This document shows, one piece after another, positions 55,000 to 63,934 of a stretch of 64,000 nucleotides of DNA. The notes below the pieces were generated by a model. That model did no database searches. It was not told the DNA's origin and saw only the letters and a list, made by a program, of their open reading frames with translations. The stretch comes from Pseudobutyrivibrio ruminis (GTDB lineage: Bacteria; Bacillota; Clostridia; Lachnospirales; Lachnospiraceae). The stretch covers positions 47,896 to 111,895 of the forward strand of contig SVER01000007.1 in NCBI GenBank assembly GCA_015057315.1. Direction: 5' to 3'. Each line of letters starts with the position of its first letter. The stretch's first letter is position 1. The translations under genes were made by a program, and so were the position numbers.

Positions 55000-55826
55000 A
55001 TACATTAATAGAATATATGAGCTTTCCTTTTGTAAGATATGCTCTGATCGTTGGAGTGCTTATAGCTCTTTGCTCGTCGCTGCTTGGAGTTACACTTGTT
55101 TTAAAAAGATATTCCTTTATAGGAGATGGATTATCCCATGTGGCCTTTGGAGCACTTGCAATTGCCACTATACTTAATTTTACAAATAGAATGATTATAG
55201 TGCTGCCTATTACTATCGTATTTGCGATACTTCTTCTTAGGAAGGGGCAGAACACAAAGATAAAGGGTGACGCGGCAATTGCAATGCTGTCTGTTGGTGC
55301 CCTTGCTTTTGGTTATATGATGATGAATCTTTTCCCAAGCTCAGCAAATGTATCGGGAGATGTGTGTACTACGCTTTTTGGTTCCATGTCCATACTGATG
55401 CTTACTAAGACTGATGTGTGGGTTTGTGGAATACTTGCAATAGTTGTAACCATATTGTTTATATTCCTTTATAATCGCATTTTTGCAGTGACATTTGATG
55501 AGGATTTTGCAAATGCAGTTGGCACAAAGGTGAACCTTTATAATCTTTTGATAGCTACAGTTATTGCCGTAATAATTGTTCTTGCAATGAATCTGGTAGG
55601 TTCACTGCTGATATCGGCACTTGTTATTTTTCCAGCCCTTTCTGCAATGAGCATACTTAAGAATTTTAAAAGTGTAACTATTTTTTCAGCAGTGTCATCT
55701 ATGATTTGTGCCCTAATAGGAATCATCATTTCTATTTTGGCAGGCACACCAGTAGGCTCAACAATAGTTGCAGCAGATGTGGTATTGTTTGCGGTTTGTT
55801 ATTTGATAGGAAGAATCAGGGGGTAA
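54993..55826 (+). CDS. znuB: Zinc-type ABC transporter permease
   Basis: A 277-aa integral membrane protein with about eight helices, of the ABC-3 metal permease family. The early segment SLLGVTLVLKRYSFIGDGLSH (seen in part as YSFIGDGLSHVAFG) and the C-terminal VSSMICALIGIIISI are typical. It forms the membrane channel with the ATPase encoded just upstream, whose stop it overlaps. A lipoprotein gene follows after three bases. Confidence 0.92.
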   Translation: MLDTLIEYMSFPFVRYALIVGVLIALCSSLLGVTLVLKRYSFIGDGLSHVAFGALAIATILNFTNRMIIVLPITIVFAILLLRKGQNTKIKGDAAIAMLSVGALAFGYMMMNLFPSSANVSGDVCTTLFGSMSILMLTKTDVWVCGILAIVVTILFIFLYNRIFAVTFDEDFANAVGTKVNLYNLLIATVIAVIIVLAMNLVGSLLISALVIFPALSAMSILKNFKSVTIFSAVSSMICALIGIIISILAGTPVGSTIVAADVVLFAVCYLIGRIRG

Positions 55827-55829
55827 TGG

Positions 55830-56348
55830 ATGAAACGAAAACTGTTAATAATTATGTGTTCATTTAGCCTTGTAGCATTAACGGGGTGTGGCAGCAAGGC
55901 TGATTCTTCAGATGTTTCTAATGACACCGCAGCTACTAGTCAGCAGGTGCAGGAAGCTGAAAACACTGAAGCTGAGGCTGAAGAGGAAACTCTTGCATCT
56001 GATCCATCAGTGGATTTAGATTTAACTACCCTTTCATCTACAATGATATATTCAGAAGTTTTTAACATGATGATGGAGCCAATGGCATACGAAGGCCAGA
56101 CAATTAAGATGGATGGCAACTGCGCCATCTACACAGATGAGGAGACAGGCAATACCTATTATACCTGCGTGGTGCAGGATGCTACCCAGTGCTGCTCCCA
56201 AGGATTAGAGTTCCTACTGGATTCAGAACAATACGCCTTTGAGGATTATCCAGCGGACGGTGATCCAATCGTAATCAAAGGCACATTTTCCACCTACGAG
56301 GAGGATGGCGGCACCTATATCACCATCAAGGATTCCGTGATGGAATAA
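55830..56348 (+). CDS. Zinc-operon lipoprotein with OB-like domain
   Basis: A 172-aa lipoprotein: signal peptide with lipobox LTGC (Cys near 20), an acidic Ser/Glu/Ala linker (about 22-55), then a compact domain (about 65-172) with YEGQTIKMDG, TYYTCVVQDATQCCSQGLEF and a terminal TYITIKDS. The adjacent Cys pair in TQCCSQG may bind metal. The strand pattern looks like an OB fold. Position as the last gene of the zinc operon suggests an accessory role in metal capture or transfer outside the membrane; this is inference. Confidence 0.82.
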   Translation: MKRKLLIIMCSFSLVALTGCGSKADSSDVSNDTAATSQQVQEAENTEAEAEEETLASDPSVDLDLTTLSSTMIYSEVFNMMMEPMAYEGQTIKMDGNCAIYTDEETGNTYYTCVVQDATQCCSQGLEFLLDSEQYAFEDYPADGDPIVIKGTFSTYEEDGGTYITIKDSVME

Positions 56349-56445
56349 AAGCTACTAGTAGGTGACAAGCTCAAATATTTCTTAAGCAAAGCTTTCTATG
56401 CTGAGTGAAGAAATATTTTGCTTGTTACCGTAACTAGTAGCTTTT
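56347..56445. terminator. 99-bp near-perfect hairpin between convergent genes
   Basis: Three stacked stems: 56347-56359 with 56433-56445 (13 bp), 56361-56370 with 56420-56429 (10 bp, one G-T) and 56373-56383 with 56408-56418 (11 bp), plus a small AAGC-AAA-GCTT hairpin in the loop. A-run and T-rich flanks make it a bidirectional terminator for the zinc operon and Dps gene, but it is far longer than needed. Confidence 0.8.
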
Positions 56446-56470
56446 GTTGTAGATAGCTGATGAGGGGCGC

Positions 56471-56899
56471 TTACATCTGACTCTGCGAAAGCATCCAAAT
56501 CTTTTTACTATAGCAGCTGATTAGCTCATCAGTTAAAACTGAAATCAGATAAACTTCATTTTCTTCAGCCTCTTTCTTAAGCTCCTCAGTAGCTTCTAAC
56601 AAATGCTGATAATCTGCTAAGATATCTTTTATTATATCCTTTGAATTAACAAATCCAGCTTTCCCCTCCTTGATAGAGGCCATCTTTGTGAAATCTTTCA
56701 TAGTAGCCACTGGCGAATATCCAATCATAAGGGCTGATTCTGCCAGCTCATCTAGCTGCTCCTTAACTTCCTCATAGCATTTTTGTAATGTAGTATGGAT
56801 AACGAAGAAATCGTTTCCCTTAACATACCAGTGATAGCACTGTAATTTGTGATAAAAGACAACAAGGTCCGATAACATTGCATTGATTTTCTTTTCCAT
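56471..56899 (-). CDS. Dps/ferritin-like protein
   Basis: A 142-aa four-helix-bundle protein of the Dps type, which stores iron and protects DNA from peroxide. The ferroxidase pattern is visible: YHKLQCYHWYVKG with the first His, then HTTLQKCYEEVKEQLDELAE with the acidic ligands. Dps sites lie between subunits. The start is the ATG at 56897-56899, preceded by AAAGGAG; the longer frame to 56920 includes the ribosome site. It is somewhat shorter than most Dps proteins. It stands alone between the zinc operon and the next transporter. Confidence 0.9.
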   Translation of the reverse strand: MEKKINAMLSDLVVFYHKLQCYHWYVKGNDFFVIHTTLQKCYEEVKEQLDELAESALMIGYSPVATMKDFTKMASIKEGKAGFVNSKDIIKDILADYQHLLEATEELKKEAEENEVYLISVLTDELISCYSKKIWMLSQSQM

Positions 56900-57008
56900 A
56901 AGAGGCTCCTTTCTTAACATAATTACTAAGGTTTAGGATATGTTAATTGCTGATTTTATAATTAAGTAGTGATATAAGGAAAAACAATGTAAATAATTAT
57001 CCAATTTT

Positions 57009-57041
57009 ACACTTTAACTTGTTAAAGTGTTGTGATAAAAT
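57009..57041 (+). promoter_or_regulatory. Promoter with palindromic operator before the ABC transporter
   Basis: Perfect 10-bp arms ACACTTTAAC (57009-57018) and GTTAAAGTGT (57021-57030) flank TT. A possible -35 TTTAAC (57013-57018) and -10 TAAAAT (57036-57041) are 17 bp apart, so a protein bound at the palindrome would cover the -35 box. No T-box is seen, although TrpXYZ operons often have one. Confidence 0.6.
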
Positions 57042-57076
57042 ACTTTTTATTAAAAGATTGTATTAGGAGGGATATT

Positions 57077-58138
57077 ATGAAGAAAAGATTGATTTCTTTA
57101 ATGATGATTTTAACTCTTTCAGCTGCAATGGTTGGATGTGGTAATAAAGCAGCTTCCACAGATGCTACAGATGATGCTGCAAATACAGAAGCAACAACAG
57201 ATGGCAAGGTATATAAGGTAGGTATTGTTCAGTATGTGGATGATGCTTCACTTAATCAGATTGTTGCTAATCTTGAAAGTCAGTTGGATGCGCTTGGTAA
57301 GGAAAATGGCTGCACATTTGAGTACGAGGACTACTATTATAATGGTCAGGCAGATGCTACTACAATCAATCAGATTGTTACAGAGCTTATTAACGATGAG
57401 GTAGATGTGCTTGTTCCTATTGCTACACCTACAGCAATGATTTGCCAGTCAGCTACTGAGGACAATCAGATTCCTGTTGTATTTGCAGCAGTTTCTGACC
57501 CAGAGAGTGCAGGACTTGTTGCATCTAACGATGCTCCTGGAGCAAATGTTACTGGTACATCTGATGCCCTTAACACTCAGGCAGTTTTTGATTTAATCTT
57601 TGAGCAGGATAGAGATATCTCAAAGGTTGGACTACTTTATGATAAGAGTCAGGATGCTTCAACAGGCCCTATCAAGGAGGCAAAGGCTATTCTTGATGCA
57701 GCAGGTGTTGAGTACGTTGAAAAGACTGGAACATCTAACGATGAAGTTATGCTTGCAGCAGATGCACTTGTAGCAGCAGGTGTTGATGCAGTGTTTACTC
57801 CTACAGATAACACAATCATGAAGTGCGAGCTTGCCATCTATGAGAAGTTCATTGATGCAGGTATCCCACACTACTGTGGCGCCGATTCATTTGCACTTAA
57901 CGGTGCTTACTTAGGATACGGTGTAAACTACGCTACACTTGGAAAAGAGACAGCTAACATGGTGGCTCAGGTGCTTGTGGATGGCAAGAATCCAGCAGAG
58001 CTTCCAGTAAAGCTTCTTGATAATGGTACAGCCACAGTTAACACTGAGACAGCAGCAGCTCTTAAGCTGGATTACGACAAGCTTCGCGATATGTGCGACG
58101 GCTTTGTTGAAGTACAGACAGCGGAGGAGTTTGAGTAA
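57077..58138 (+). CDS. ABC transporter substrate-binding lipoprotein (TrpX-like)
   Basis: A 353-aa lipoprotein with lipobox MVGC (Cys near 21). The mature part belongs to the ABC_sub_bind family (YKVGIVQYVDDASLNQI, VLVPIATPTAM, VVFAAVSDPESAGLV, GVDAVFTPTDNTIM). Family members with this operon order are predicted tryptophan or other amino acid/purine importers (TrpXYZ). ATG 57077 has AGGAGGG; the longer frame from 57032 reads through the promoter. It overlaps the permease gene by one base (TAATG). Confidence 0.9.
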   Translation: MKKRLISLMMILTLSAAMVGCGNKAASTDATDDAANTEATTDGKVYKVGIVQYVDDASLNQIVANLESQLDALGKENGCTFEYEDYYYNGQADATTINQIVTELINDEVDVLVPIATPTAMICQSATEDNQIPVVFAAVSDPESAGLVASNDAPGANVTGTSDALNTQAVFDLIFEQDRDISKVGLLYDKSQDASTGPIKEAKAILDAAGVEYVEKTGTSNDEVMLAADALVAAGVDAVFTPTDNTIMKCELAIYEKFIDAGIPHYCGADSFALNGAYLGYGVNYATLGKETANMVAQVLVDGKNPAELPVKLLDNGTATVNTETAAALKLDYDKLRDMCDGFVEVQTAEEFE

Positions 58139-59082
58139 TGTCTAGTATTTTTACAGTTTCGATTTTTATGAGTGCATTGGAACTAGGGTGTATTTACGCC
58201 CTAGTTGCTTTGGCACTTTTTATTTCTTTTACAATTCTTAATATCGCAGATCTTACTACAGATGGATGCTTCACCTTAGGATGCGCAGTGGGGGCGATGG
58301 TATCTCTTGCAGGTCATCCTTTCTTAGCTCTTATTGCAGCTATGGTTGCTGGTGTGTGCGCTGGCTTTGTTACAGCATTTCTCCAGACCAGGCTTGGTGT
58401 AGAATCCATTCTTGCAGGTATCATCGTAAACACAGGTTTATACACAATTAATATTGCAGTTATGGGATTTTCTTCCATTGCCAATCTTTTTGGCTGCGAT
58501 ACTGTTTTTTCCCTTGGAAAAGATACACTGGGAAATACATTTATAGGAGACTGGTACAAGGTTGTCATTGTAATTGCAATCCTTTTAGTTATCGCCCTGC
58601 TTCTGTGGTGGTTCCTTGGGACAACTCTTGGAATGTCCATCAGAGCTACAGGCGATAATGCAGACATGGTAAAATCATCATCAATTAATCCAACGCTTAC
58701 AATCACTGTTGGGCTTTGCATTGCCAATTCCCTGACGGGACTTTCAGGCGCGCTTATAGCTCAGTACCAGAAGTCTGCAGACATTAATATAGGAACAGGC
58801 ATGGTGACAATCGCCCTTGCATCACTTATCATAGGTCAGACACTAATCGGCAATAAGGGCAGCATCTTAAGAAGAATCTTAGGCACAATCCTAGGTTCTG
58901 TGCTTTATCGTTTTATTGTTGCAATTGCCCTAAGACTTTCAGTTCCAGCTGAGGCATTGAAGCTGGTTTCTGCTATAATAGTAGCTGTTGCAATTGCTAC
59001 ACCTTATGTAAAAAGAAAGCTTTCTCTTAAGAAGAGGGAGTTTGCAAACTATAGAGGCAGTGCCAGAAAGGAAGGTGTGTAA
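58138..59082 (+). CDS. ABC transporter permease, branched-chain type (TrpY-like)
   Basis: A 314-aa integral membrane protein with about eight or nine helices, of the LivH/RbsC permease superfamily. DLTTDGCFTLGCAVGAM and the EAA-like GLCIANSLTGLSGALIAQYQ are typical of the permease that pairs with ABC_sub_bind proteins. It overlaps its neighbours by one base on each side, indicating tight translational coupling. The substrate is the same as that of the lipoprotein upstream. Confidence 0.92.
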   Translation: MSSIFTVSIFMSALELGCIYALVALALFISFTILNIADLTTDGCFTLGCAVGAMVSLAGHPFLALIAAMVAGVCAGFVTAFLQTRLGVESILAGIIVNTGLYTINIAVMGFSSIANLFGCDTVFSLGKDTLGNTFIGDWYKVVIVIAILLVIALLLWWFLGTTLGMSIRATGDNADMVKSSSINPTLTITVGLCIANSLTGLSGALIAQYQKSADINIGTGMVTIALASLIIGQTLIGNKGSILRRILGTILGSVLYRFIVAIALRLSVPAEALKLVSAIIVAVAIATPYVKRKLSLKKREFANYRGSARKEGV

Positions 59083-59882
59083 TGCTTAAGCTTGATAACA
59101 TATCTAAGACCTTCAACCCTGGCACAGTCAATGAAAAGGTGGCGCTCAAGAACCTTAGCCTTGATTTGCAGGATGGGGATTTTGCCACAATCGTCGGTTC
59201 AAACGGCGCCGGCAAATCCACCATGTTCAATGCCATTGCAGGCACATTTATTGTGGACGAGGGAAACATTTACTTAGATGGCGAAGACATTACATTTAAA
59301 AAGGAATATGTGCGAAGCCAGGATATAGGACATCTATTCCAGGACCCACTGAAGGGAACAGCTCCCCACATGACAATTGAGGAGAATATGGCCCTAGCTT
59401 ATCTTAGAGCATCCCATTCTACAGGAAAGCTTTTCTCTAGAATCAGCGCCAAGGATAAAGCCAAATTTAAGGAGCAGCTTTCCTTGCTTGGCATGGGATT
59501 AGAGGATAGAATGAAGCAACCGGTAGGCCTGCTTTCAGGTGGACAGCGTCAGGCATTGACACTTCTTATGGCCACATTTGTCACACCAAAGCTTCTTCTT
59601 TTGGATGAGCACACAGCAGCCCTTGACCCTGCCACAGCAGAAAAGGTGCTAGAGCTTACCAAGTCAATCGTTAAGGAGCGAGGCATCACATGCCTTATGG
59701 TAACCCACAATATGCATCAGGCACTAGAGGTGGGAAACAGGACTCTTATGATGAATGCAGGAAACATCGTGTTTGATACATCAGGAGAGGAAAGAGCGCA
59801 CCTTACAGTGGCAGATTTATTAGACAGATTTAAGATTAAAGCTGGCGAAGATTTAGATAATGATAGAGTACTTTTAAGTTAA
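59082..59882 (+). CDS. ABC transporter ATP-binding protein (TrpZ-like)
   Basis: A 266-aa ATPase: Walker A GSNGAGKST, signature LLSGGQRQALTL, Walker B LLLDEHTAALDP and switch VTHNMHQAL. The His after the Walker B Glu (DEH rather than DEP) is typical of this subfamily. It completes the lipoprotein-permease-ATPase set. Aspartate kinase begins 16 bp later and may be on the same transcript, which would fit an amino acid-related substrate. Confidence 0.93.
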   Translation: MLKLDNISKTFNPGTVNEKVALKNLSLDLQDGDFATIVGSNGAGKSTMFNAIAGTFIVDEGNIYLDGEDITFKKEYVRSQDIGHLFQDPLKGTAPHMTIEENMALAYLRASHSTGKLFSRISAKDKAKFKEQLSLLGMGLEDRMKQPVGLLSGGQRQALTLLMATFVTPKLLLLDEHTAALDPATAEKVLELTKSIVKERGITCLMVTHNMHQALEVGNRTLMMNAGNIVFDTSGEERAHLTVADLLDRFKIKAGEDLDNDRVLLS

Positions 59883-59898
59883 TCAGGAGGATTTTGTA

Positions 59899-61221
59899 AT
59901 GAAAAAGGTTGTAAAATTTGGCGGAAGTTCACTTGCAGATGCTAAGCAGTTCAAGAAGGTGGGCGACATTATCAGAGCAGATGAAAACAGAGTTTTCGTA
60001 GTTCCATCAGCTCCTGGTAAGAGAAACAGTAAGGACACAAAGGTTACAGACATGCTCATCGGCACATACGAGGACGCATCTAAGGGCAAGGATGTTACTT
60101 CTAATCTTGCAGCCATTAAGGCTAGATATGATGAAATCATTGATGGACTTGAGCTTAAAGGATTTAGCCTTGAGGAAGATTTCAAGCAGATTGCTGCTGA
60201 CATTAAAGAAGACCTATCATTAGATTATCTTGCCAGCCGTGGTGAATATCTTAACGGTAAGATTATGGCAGAGTACTTAGGTTACGATTTTATCGATGCT
60301 AAGGATGTAATCTTCTTCAACGAGGAAGGTCACCTTAATTCATATAAGACAGAAAAGGCAATGGCTAAGGCTCTTGAGGAACATCCTCATGCAGTAATCC
60401 CAGGCTTCTATGGCTGTGGCAAGGATGGAAGAGTTAAGACCTTCTCACGTGGCGGTTCAGATGTTACAGGCTCTATCGTAGCAGGCGCTGCAAAGGTAGA
60501 TGTGTACGAAAACTGGACAGATGTATCAGGCTTCTTAATCTGCGACCCTAGAATCGTTAAGAATCCTGTTGGAATGCAGACTATTACATACCGTGAGCTT
60601 AGAGAGCTTTCTTACATGGGCGCATCAGTGCTTCATGAGGACGCTATCTTCCCAGTACGCTCAGCTGGTATTCCAATCAATATCAAAAACACTAACAAGC
60701 CAGATGATGATGGCACATGGATTGTAGAAAGCACAGGCCAGCGCAATGAATATGTTATCACTGGTATTGCCGGCAAGAAGGGCTTTTGCACAGTGCTTAT
60801 TACTAAGTCACTTATGAACTCTGAGGTAGGCTTCTGCCGTAAGGCACTTTCTGCTTTTGAGGATAACGGAATCAACATCGAGCACATGCCATCAGGTATC
60901 GACACCATGACAGTTGTTGTTCATGAGGATGAATTTATCAACAAGGAGCAGGCTGTTGTTTCTGCCATCCACAGAAACTGTTCACCAGATTCTATCGAAA
61001 TCGAATCTGACCTTGCACTTATCGCTGTTGTAGGACGTGGTATGAAGAGCACACGTGGTACTGCTGGACGTATCTTTGCAGCCCTCAGCCATGCTCATGT
61101 AAATGTTCGCATGATCGACCAGGGCTCTTCAGAGCTTAACATCATCATCGGTGTTGAGAACCAGGATTTCGAAGTAGCTGTTAAGGCCATCTACGATATA
61201 TTTGTAACAACAAAGCTTTAA
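59899..61221 (+). CDS. lysC: Aspartate kinase
   Basis: A 440-aa cytoplasmic enzyme that phosphorylates aspartate, the first step toward lysine, threonine and methionine. KFGGSSLAD at the N-terminus, FSRGGSDVTGSIVAGA and the C-terminal pair of ACT domains (from about 300: GIAGKKGFCTVLITKSLMN and VVGRGMKSTRGTAGRIF) identify it. The ACT pair implies feedback control by lysine or threonine. The ribosome site is AGGAGG. The gene symbol could equally be a threonine-sensitive paralogue; which one cannot be told. A large palindromic element follows. Confidence 0.92.
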   Translation: MKKVVKFGGSSLADAKQFKKVGDIIRADENRVFVVPSAPGKRNSKDTKVTDMLIGTYEDASKGKDVTSNLAAIKARYDEIIDGLELKGFSLEEDFKQIAADIKEDLSLDYLASRGEYLNGKIMAEYLGYDFIDAKDVIFFNEEGHLNSYKTEKAMAKALEEHPHAVIPGFYGCGKDGRVKTFSRGGSDVTGSIVAGAAKVDVYENWTDVSGFLICDPRIVKNPVGMQTITYRELRELSYMGASVLHEDAIFPVRSAGIPINIKNTNKPDDDGTWIVESTGQRNEYVITGIAGKKGFCTVLITKSLMNSEVGFCRKALSAFEDNGINIEHMPSGIDTMTVVVHEDEFINKEQAVVSAIHRNCSPDSIEIESDLALIAVVGRGMKSTRGTAGRIFAALSHAHVNVRMIDQGSSELNIIIGVENQDFEVAVKAIYDIFVTTKL

Positions 61222-61231
61222 TTGAGCCAGG

Positions 61232-61530
61232 ATGTAGCTTGCAGACACTTAAAATGGTGCAAGAATAGCAGGGACGGCATTAATTTGATTAATTGCATGA
61301 TTTTGGAATGAGCTTAGAAAAATAAAAAGCAGGTTTTGTATATATAGCCATGGGCCGCTAGGACGGCGGCCCAAGTGGACACCTGAGACACGATGTCGAA
61401 TGTGCCACGGTGGTTATATATTCAAAACCTGCTTTTTCAATTTTTGTTAGCGAATGTAATATGAATGCAATTAATCAAATTAATGCCGTCCCTGCTATTA
61501 TCGTAGACAGAGCGTGTCTGCAAGCTACAT
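61232..61530. repeat. Nested palindromic element of about 300 bp with structured core
   Basis: Three nested inverted repeats. Outer: 61232-61248 with 61514-61530, 17 bp perfect. Middle: 61264-61298 with 61465-61499, 35 bp perfect. Inner: 61324-61350 with 61411-61437, 27 bp with one mismatch and one G-T. The GC-rich core (61351-61410) folds into TGGGCCGC/GCGGCCCA and GTGG-CAC/GTG-CCAC hairpins, the latter around GACA-CGA-TGTC. The inner stem has A-run and T-run flanks like a terminator. It could be a MITE-like element or a structured RNA gene. It occupies the gap between lysC and the GH31 gene. Confidence 0.85.
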
Positions 61531-61552
61531 TTAAATATACAGAAAAATTTTC

Positions 61553-61589
61553 TGGAAACGTTTCCAAAAATGAATTTATAGTGTAAAAT
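61553..61589 (+). promoter_or_regulatory. Catabolite-responsive element and promoter of the GH31 gene
   Basis: TGGAAACGTTTCCA (61553-61566) is a perfect palindrome that matches the cre consensus bound by CcpA/LacI-type repressors. Its right half serves as the -35 box (TTTCCA, 61561-61566), with TAAAAT (61584-61589) as -10 after 17 bp. Bound repressor would block RNA polymerase. Confidence 0.88.
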
Positions 61590-61624
61590 AAGAAAAAATA
61601 TAGCGGAAGAAGGGAAAATTTTTT

Positions 61625-63877
61625 ATGGAATATGGTAAGTTCGCGGGCGTAAATGTTGTTGATAATTGTGTGGCATTACAGTTTGAAAAGCAGATTGTAA
61701 ATGTGGAGATTATCACAGATGAAATAATAAGGGTTAACGTTCCCGTTTGTATGAAGGATTATAAATCTGTAGCAATAGAAGGTAATGTGGCTGTTCCAAC
61801 AGATTTTGCTGTTGAAGAGCTTGAAGGTAATGCGGGAGTCAGAATCAAGACAAAGGAAGTTACTCTGGAAATCGGTGATGATTTCAAGTTTGAATTCTCA
61901 GACAGATATGGCGATGAAATTCTTTCCAGCTTTAATGGTGAGCGAAAGTTTTTTGGCGGCATATCAGAGGAAGCGCTTAATCTTTTGATTGCTGAGGGGC
62001 ATCTTTTTAATGCAGACCAATTTAAAAACCACAAGGTTGAGCAGCTTTTCAAGCTAAATGTCAGCGAAAAGTTCTATGGAATGGGCGACAAGACAGGCTT
62101 TTTAAACAAGCGTGGTTACTGCTACGAAAACTGGAATTCCGATATTCCACAGCTTCACCATGAGAACATGCCAGCACTCTACAAATCTATTCCGTTTGTT
62201 ATTGGCAAGGGTAATGGCTACACCTATGGTTTGTTTTTTGATAACACATTCCACAGCTATGTAGACCTTGGAAAAGAAAGCACTGAATACTTCTGGTATG
62301 GAGCAGACGGTGGTAATCTTGATTTCTATTTCCTGGCAGGCGAGCGCATGACTGATATTGTAGAGCACTACACCTATCTGACAGGTCGCGCACCACTACC
62401 TCAGCTGTGGACACTTGGCTATCATCAGTGTAGATGGGGATACGAGAGCGCTAAGGATATCAGAACTGTTGCAAAGGCTATGAGAGAATATGGAATTCCT
62501 TGTGAATCAGTTCAGTATGATATTGACTACATGGAAGGATATCGGGTGTTTACATGGGATGATAAGGAGTACGAGCCAGCAGGCCAGCTTATAAAGGAGC
62601 TTGAGCAGGATGGCTTTAAGGCAGTATGCATTATCGATCCAGGCGTTAAGGTGGACAAGGGCTACAGCGTTTATGATGAGGGAATTAAAAAGGATTACTT
62701 TGCCCATGATAAGGATGGAGATGTGTATGTAAACGAGGTTTGGCCAGGCGATGCTGTATATCCTGATTTTGGTAGAGAGGATGTACGTAAATGGTGGGCT
62801 AATAATCACAAGTTCCTAACAGATATTGGCATGCAGGGCATTTGGAATGATATGAATGAGCCTGCAAGCTTTAGAGGCCCATTGCCACTTGATGTGCAGT
62901 TTTCTGTAAATGATAGGCTTACCAATCATGCTGAGGCTCACAATGTGTATGGTCACTACATGAGCATGGCCACATATGAGGGAATGAAGGAACTGACAGG
63001 AAAGCGTCCCCTTGTTATTACAAGAGCCTGCTATTCAGGTTCTCAGAAATACACAGCGGTATGGACAGGTGACAACCAGAGCGTTTGGTCACATCTACAA
63101 ATGTTAATCCCTCAGCTTTGCAATCTTGGAATGAGCGGCTTTACCATTGCAGGTACTGATATAGGCGGATTTGGCGGTGATTCTAATCCTGAGCTTCTTG
63201 TTAGATGGATTGAGGCAGCTGCATTTAGCACCTTCTTCAGAAATCACTGTGCTAAGGGACAGAAGCTTCAGGAGCCATGGCAGTTTGGGGATAAGGTTGT
63301 AGATATCTACAGAAAGTATGTGAAGCTTCATTACAGATTCTTGCCATACATCTATGACCTATTATTTGAAAGTCAGATAACAGGTCTTCCAGTGATGAGG
63401 CCATTAGTGCTTCATTACGAGGATGATGAGAATACCTTCAACCTGAATAACCAGTTCCTTGTGGGCGAAAACATGCTGGTGGCACCAGTGGTAGAGCAGG
63501 GGGCTACAAAGCGCATGGTATATCTTCCTGTTGGAACATGGATAAGCTACTGGGATGGTAAGTGCTATCAGGGCAATCAGCACATTATTGTGGATGCACC
63601 ACTTGATGTACTACCTATTTTCATTAAGGAAGGCAGCATTATCCCTATGTACGAGGATGTGCAGTATGTGGGCGAGAAGCCATATGATACATTGACACTT
63701 CTGGTAGCTGGCGACAGTGCCTGGGGTTCACATTACCAGGACAACGGTGAAGATTTTGAATACCTGGATGGCCAGTACAACCTGTACAGCTTCACCTACG
63801 AAGACGGCAAGCTGGATGTGGATATGCTTCACGAAGGCTACGAGAAATATAAGGATATTAAGGTTGAAAAGCTTTAA
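61625..63877 (+). CDS. GH31 alpha-glucosidase
   Basis: A 750-aa cytoplasmic glycosidase releasing glucose from alpha-linked oligosaccharides. The order is an N-terminal beta-sandwich (about 1-240), a TIM barrel with nucleophile Asp409 in IWNDMNEPASF and acid/base Asp483 in WTGDNQSVW, and C-terminal beta domains. The LYHQCRWGY-like segment (seen as GYHQCRWGYES) is typical of GH31. There is no signal peptide. A perfect cre site over its promoter predicts glucose repression. It is not linked to the glycan locus at 34-45 kb. A terminator follows. Confidence 0.95.
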   Translation: MEYGKFAGVNVVDNCVALQFEKQIVNVEIITDEIIRVNVPVCMKDYKSVAIEGNVAVPTDFAVEELEGNAGVRIKTKEVTLEIGDDFKFEFSDRYGDEILSSFNGERKFFGGISEEALNLLIAEGHLFNADQFKNHKVEQLFKLNVSEKFYGMGDKTGFLNKRGYCYENWNSDIPQLHHENMPALYKSIPFVIGKGNGYTYGLFFDNTFHSYVDLGKESTEYFWYGADGGNLDFYFLAGERMTDIVEHYTYLTGRAPLPQLWTLGYHQCRWGYESAKDIRTVAKAMREYGIPCESVQYDIDYMEGYRVFTWDDKEYEPAGQLIKELEQDGFKAVCIIDPGVKVDKGYSVYDEGIKKDYFAHDKDGDVYVNEVWPGDAVYPDFGREDVRKWWANNHKFLTDIGMQGIWNDMNEPASFRGPLPLDVQFSVNDRLTNHAEAHNVYGHYMSMATYEGMKELTGKRPLVITRACYSGSQKYTAVWTGDNQSVWSHLQMLIPQLCNLGMSGFTIAGTDIGGFGGDSNPELLVRWIEAAAFSTFFRNHCAKGQKLQEPWQFGDKVVDIYRKYVKLHYRFLPYIYDLLFESQITGLPVMRPLVLHYEDDENTFNLNNQFLVGENMLVAPVVEQGATKRMVYLPVGTWISYWDGKCYQGNQHIIVDAPLDVLPIFIKEGSIIPMYEDVQYVGEKPYDTLTLLVAGDSAWGSHYQDNGEDFEYLDGQYNLYSFTYEDGKLDVDMLHEGYEKYKDIKVEKL

Positions 63878-63893
63878 AATCAACTAATGAGCT

Positions 63894-63931
63894 AATGCTC
63901 TGATTCATTTATGAATCAGAGCATTTCTTTG
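63894..63931 (+). terminator. Terminator after the GH31 gene and intron insertion site
   Basis: A 15-bp perfect stem (63894-63908 with 63911-63925) with a TT loop, followed by TTCTTTGTTT. The group II intron starts directly after it. Confidence 0.93.
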
Positions 63932-63934
63932 TTT

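Noticed and set aside
61375..61408. Resemblance of CTGA-hairpin-GAA in the palindrome core to a hammerhead ribozyme
   Set aside because: A hammerhead needs CUGANGA before stem II and GAAA after it. Here only CUGA and GAA flank the hairpin, and no cleavage-site stem I/III arrangement fits.
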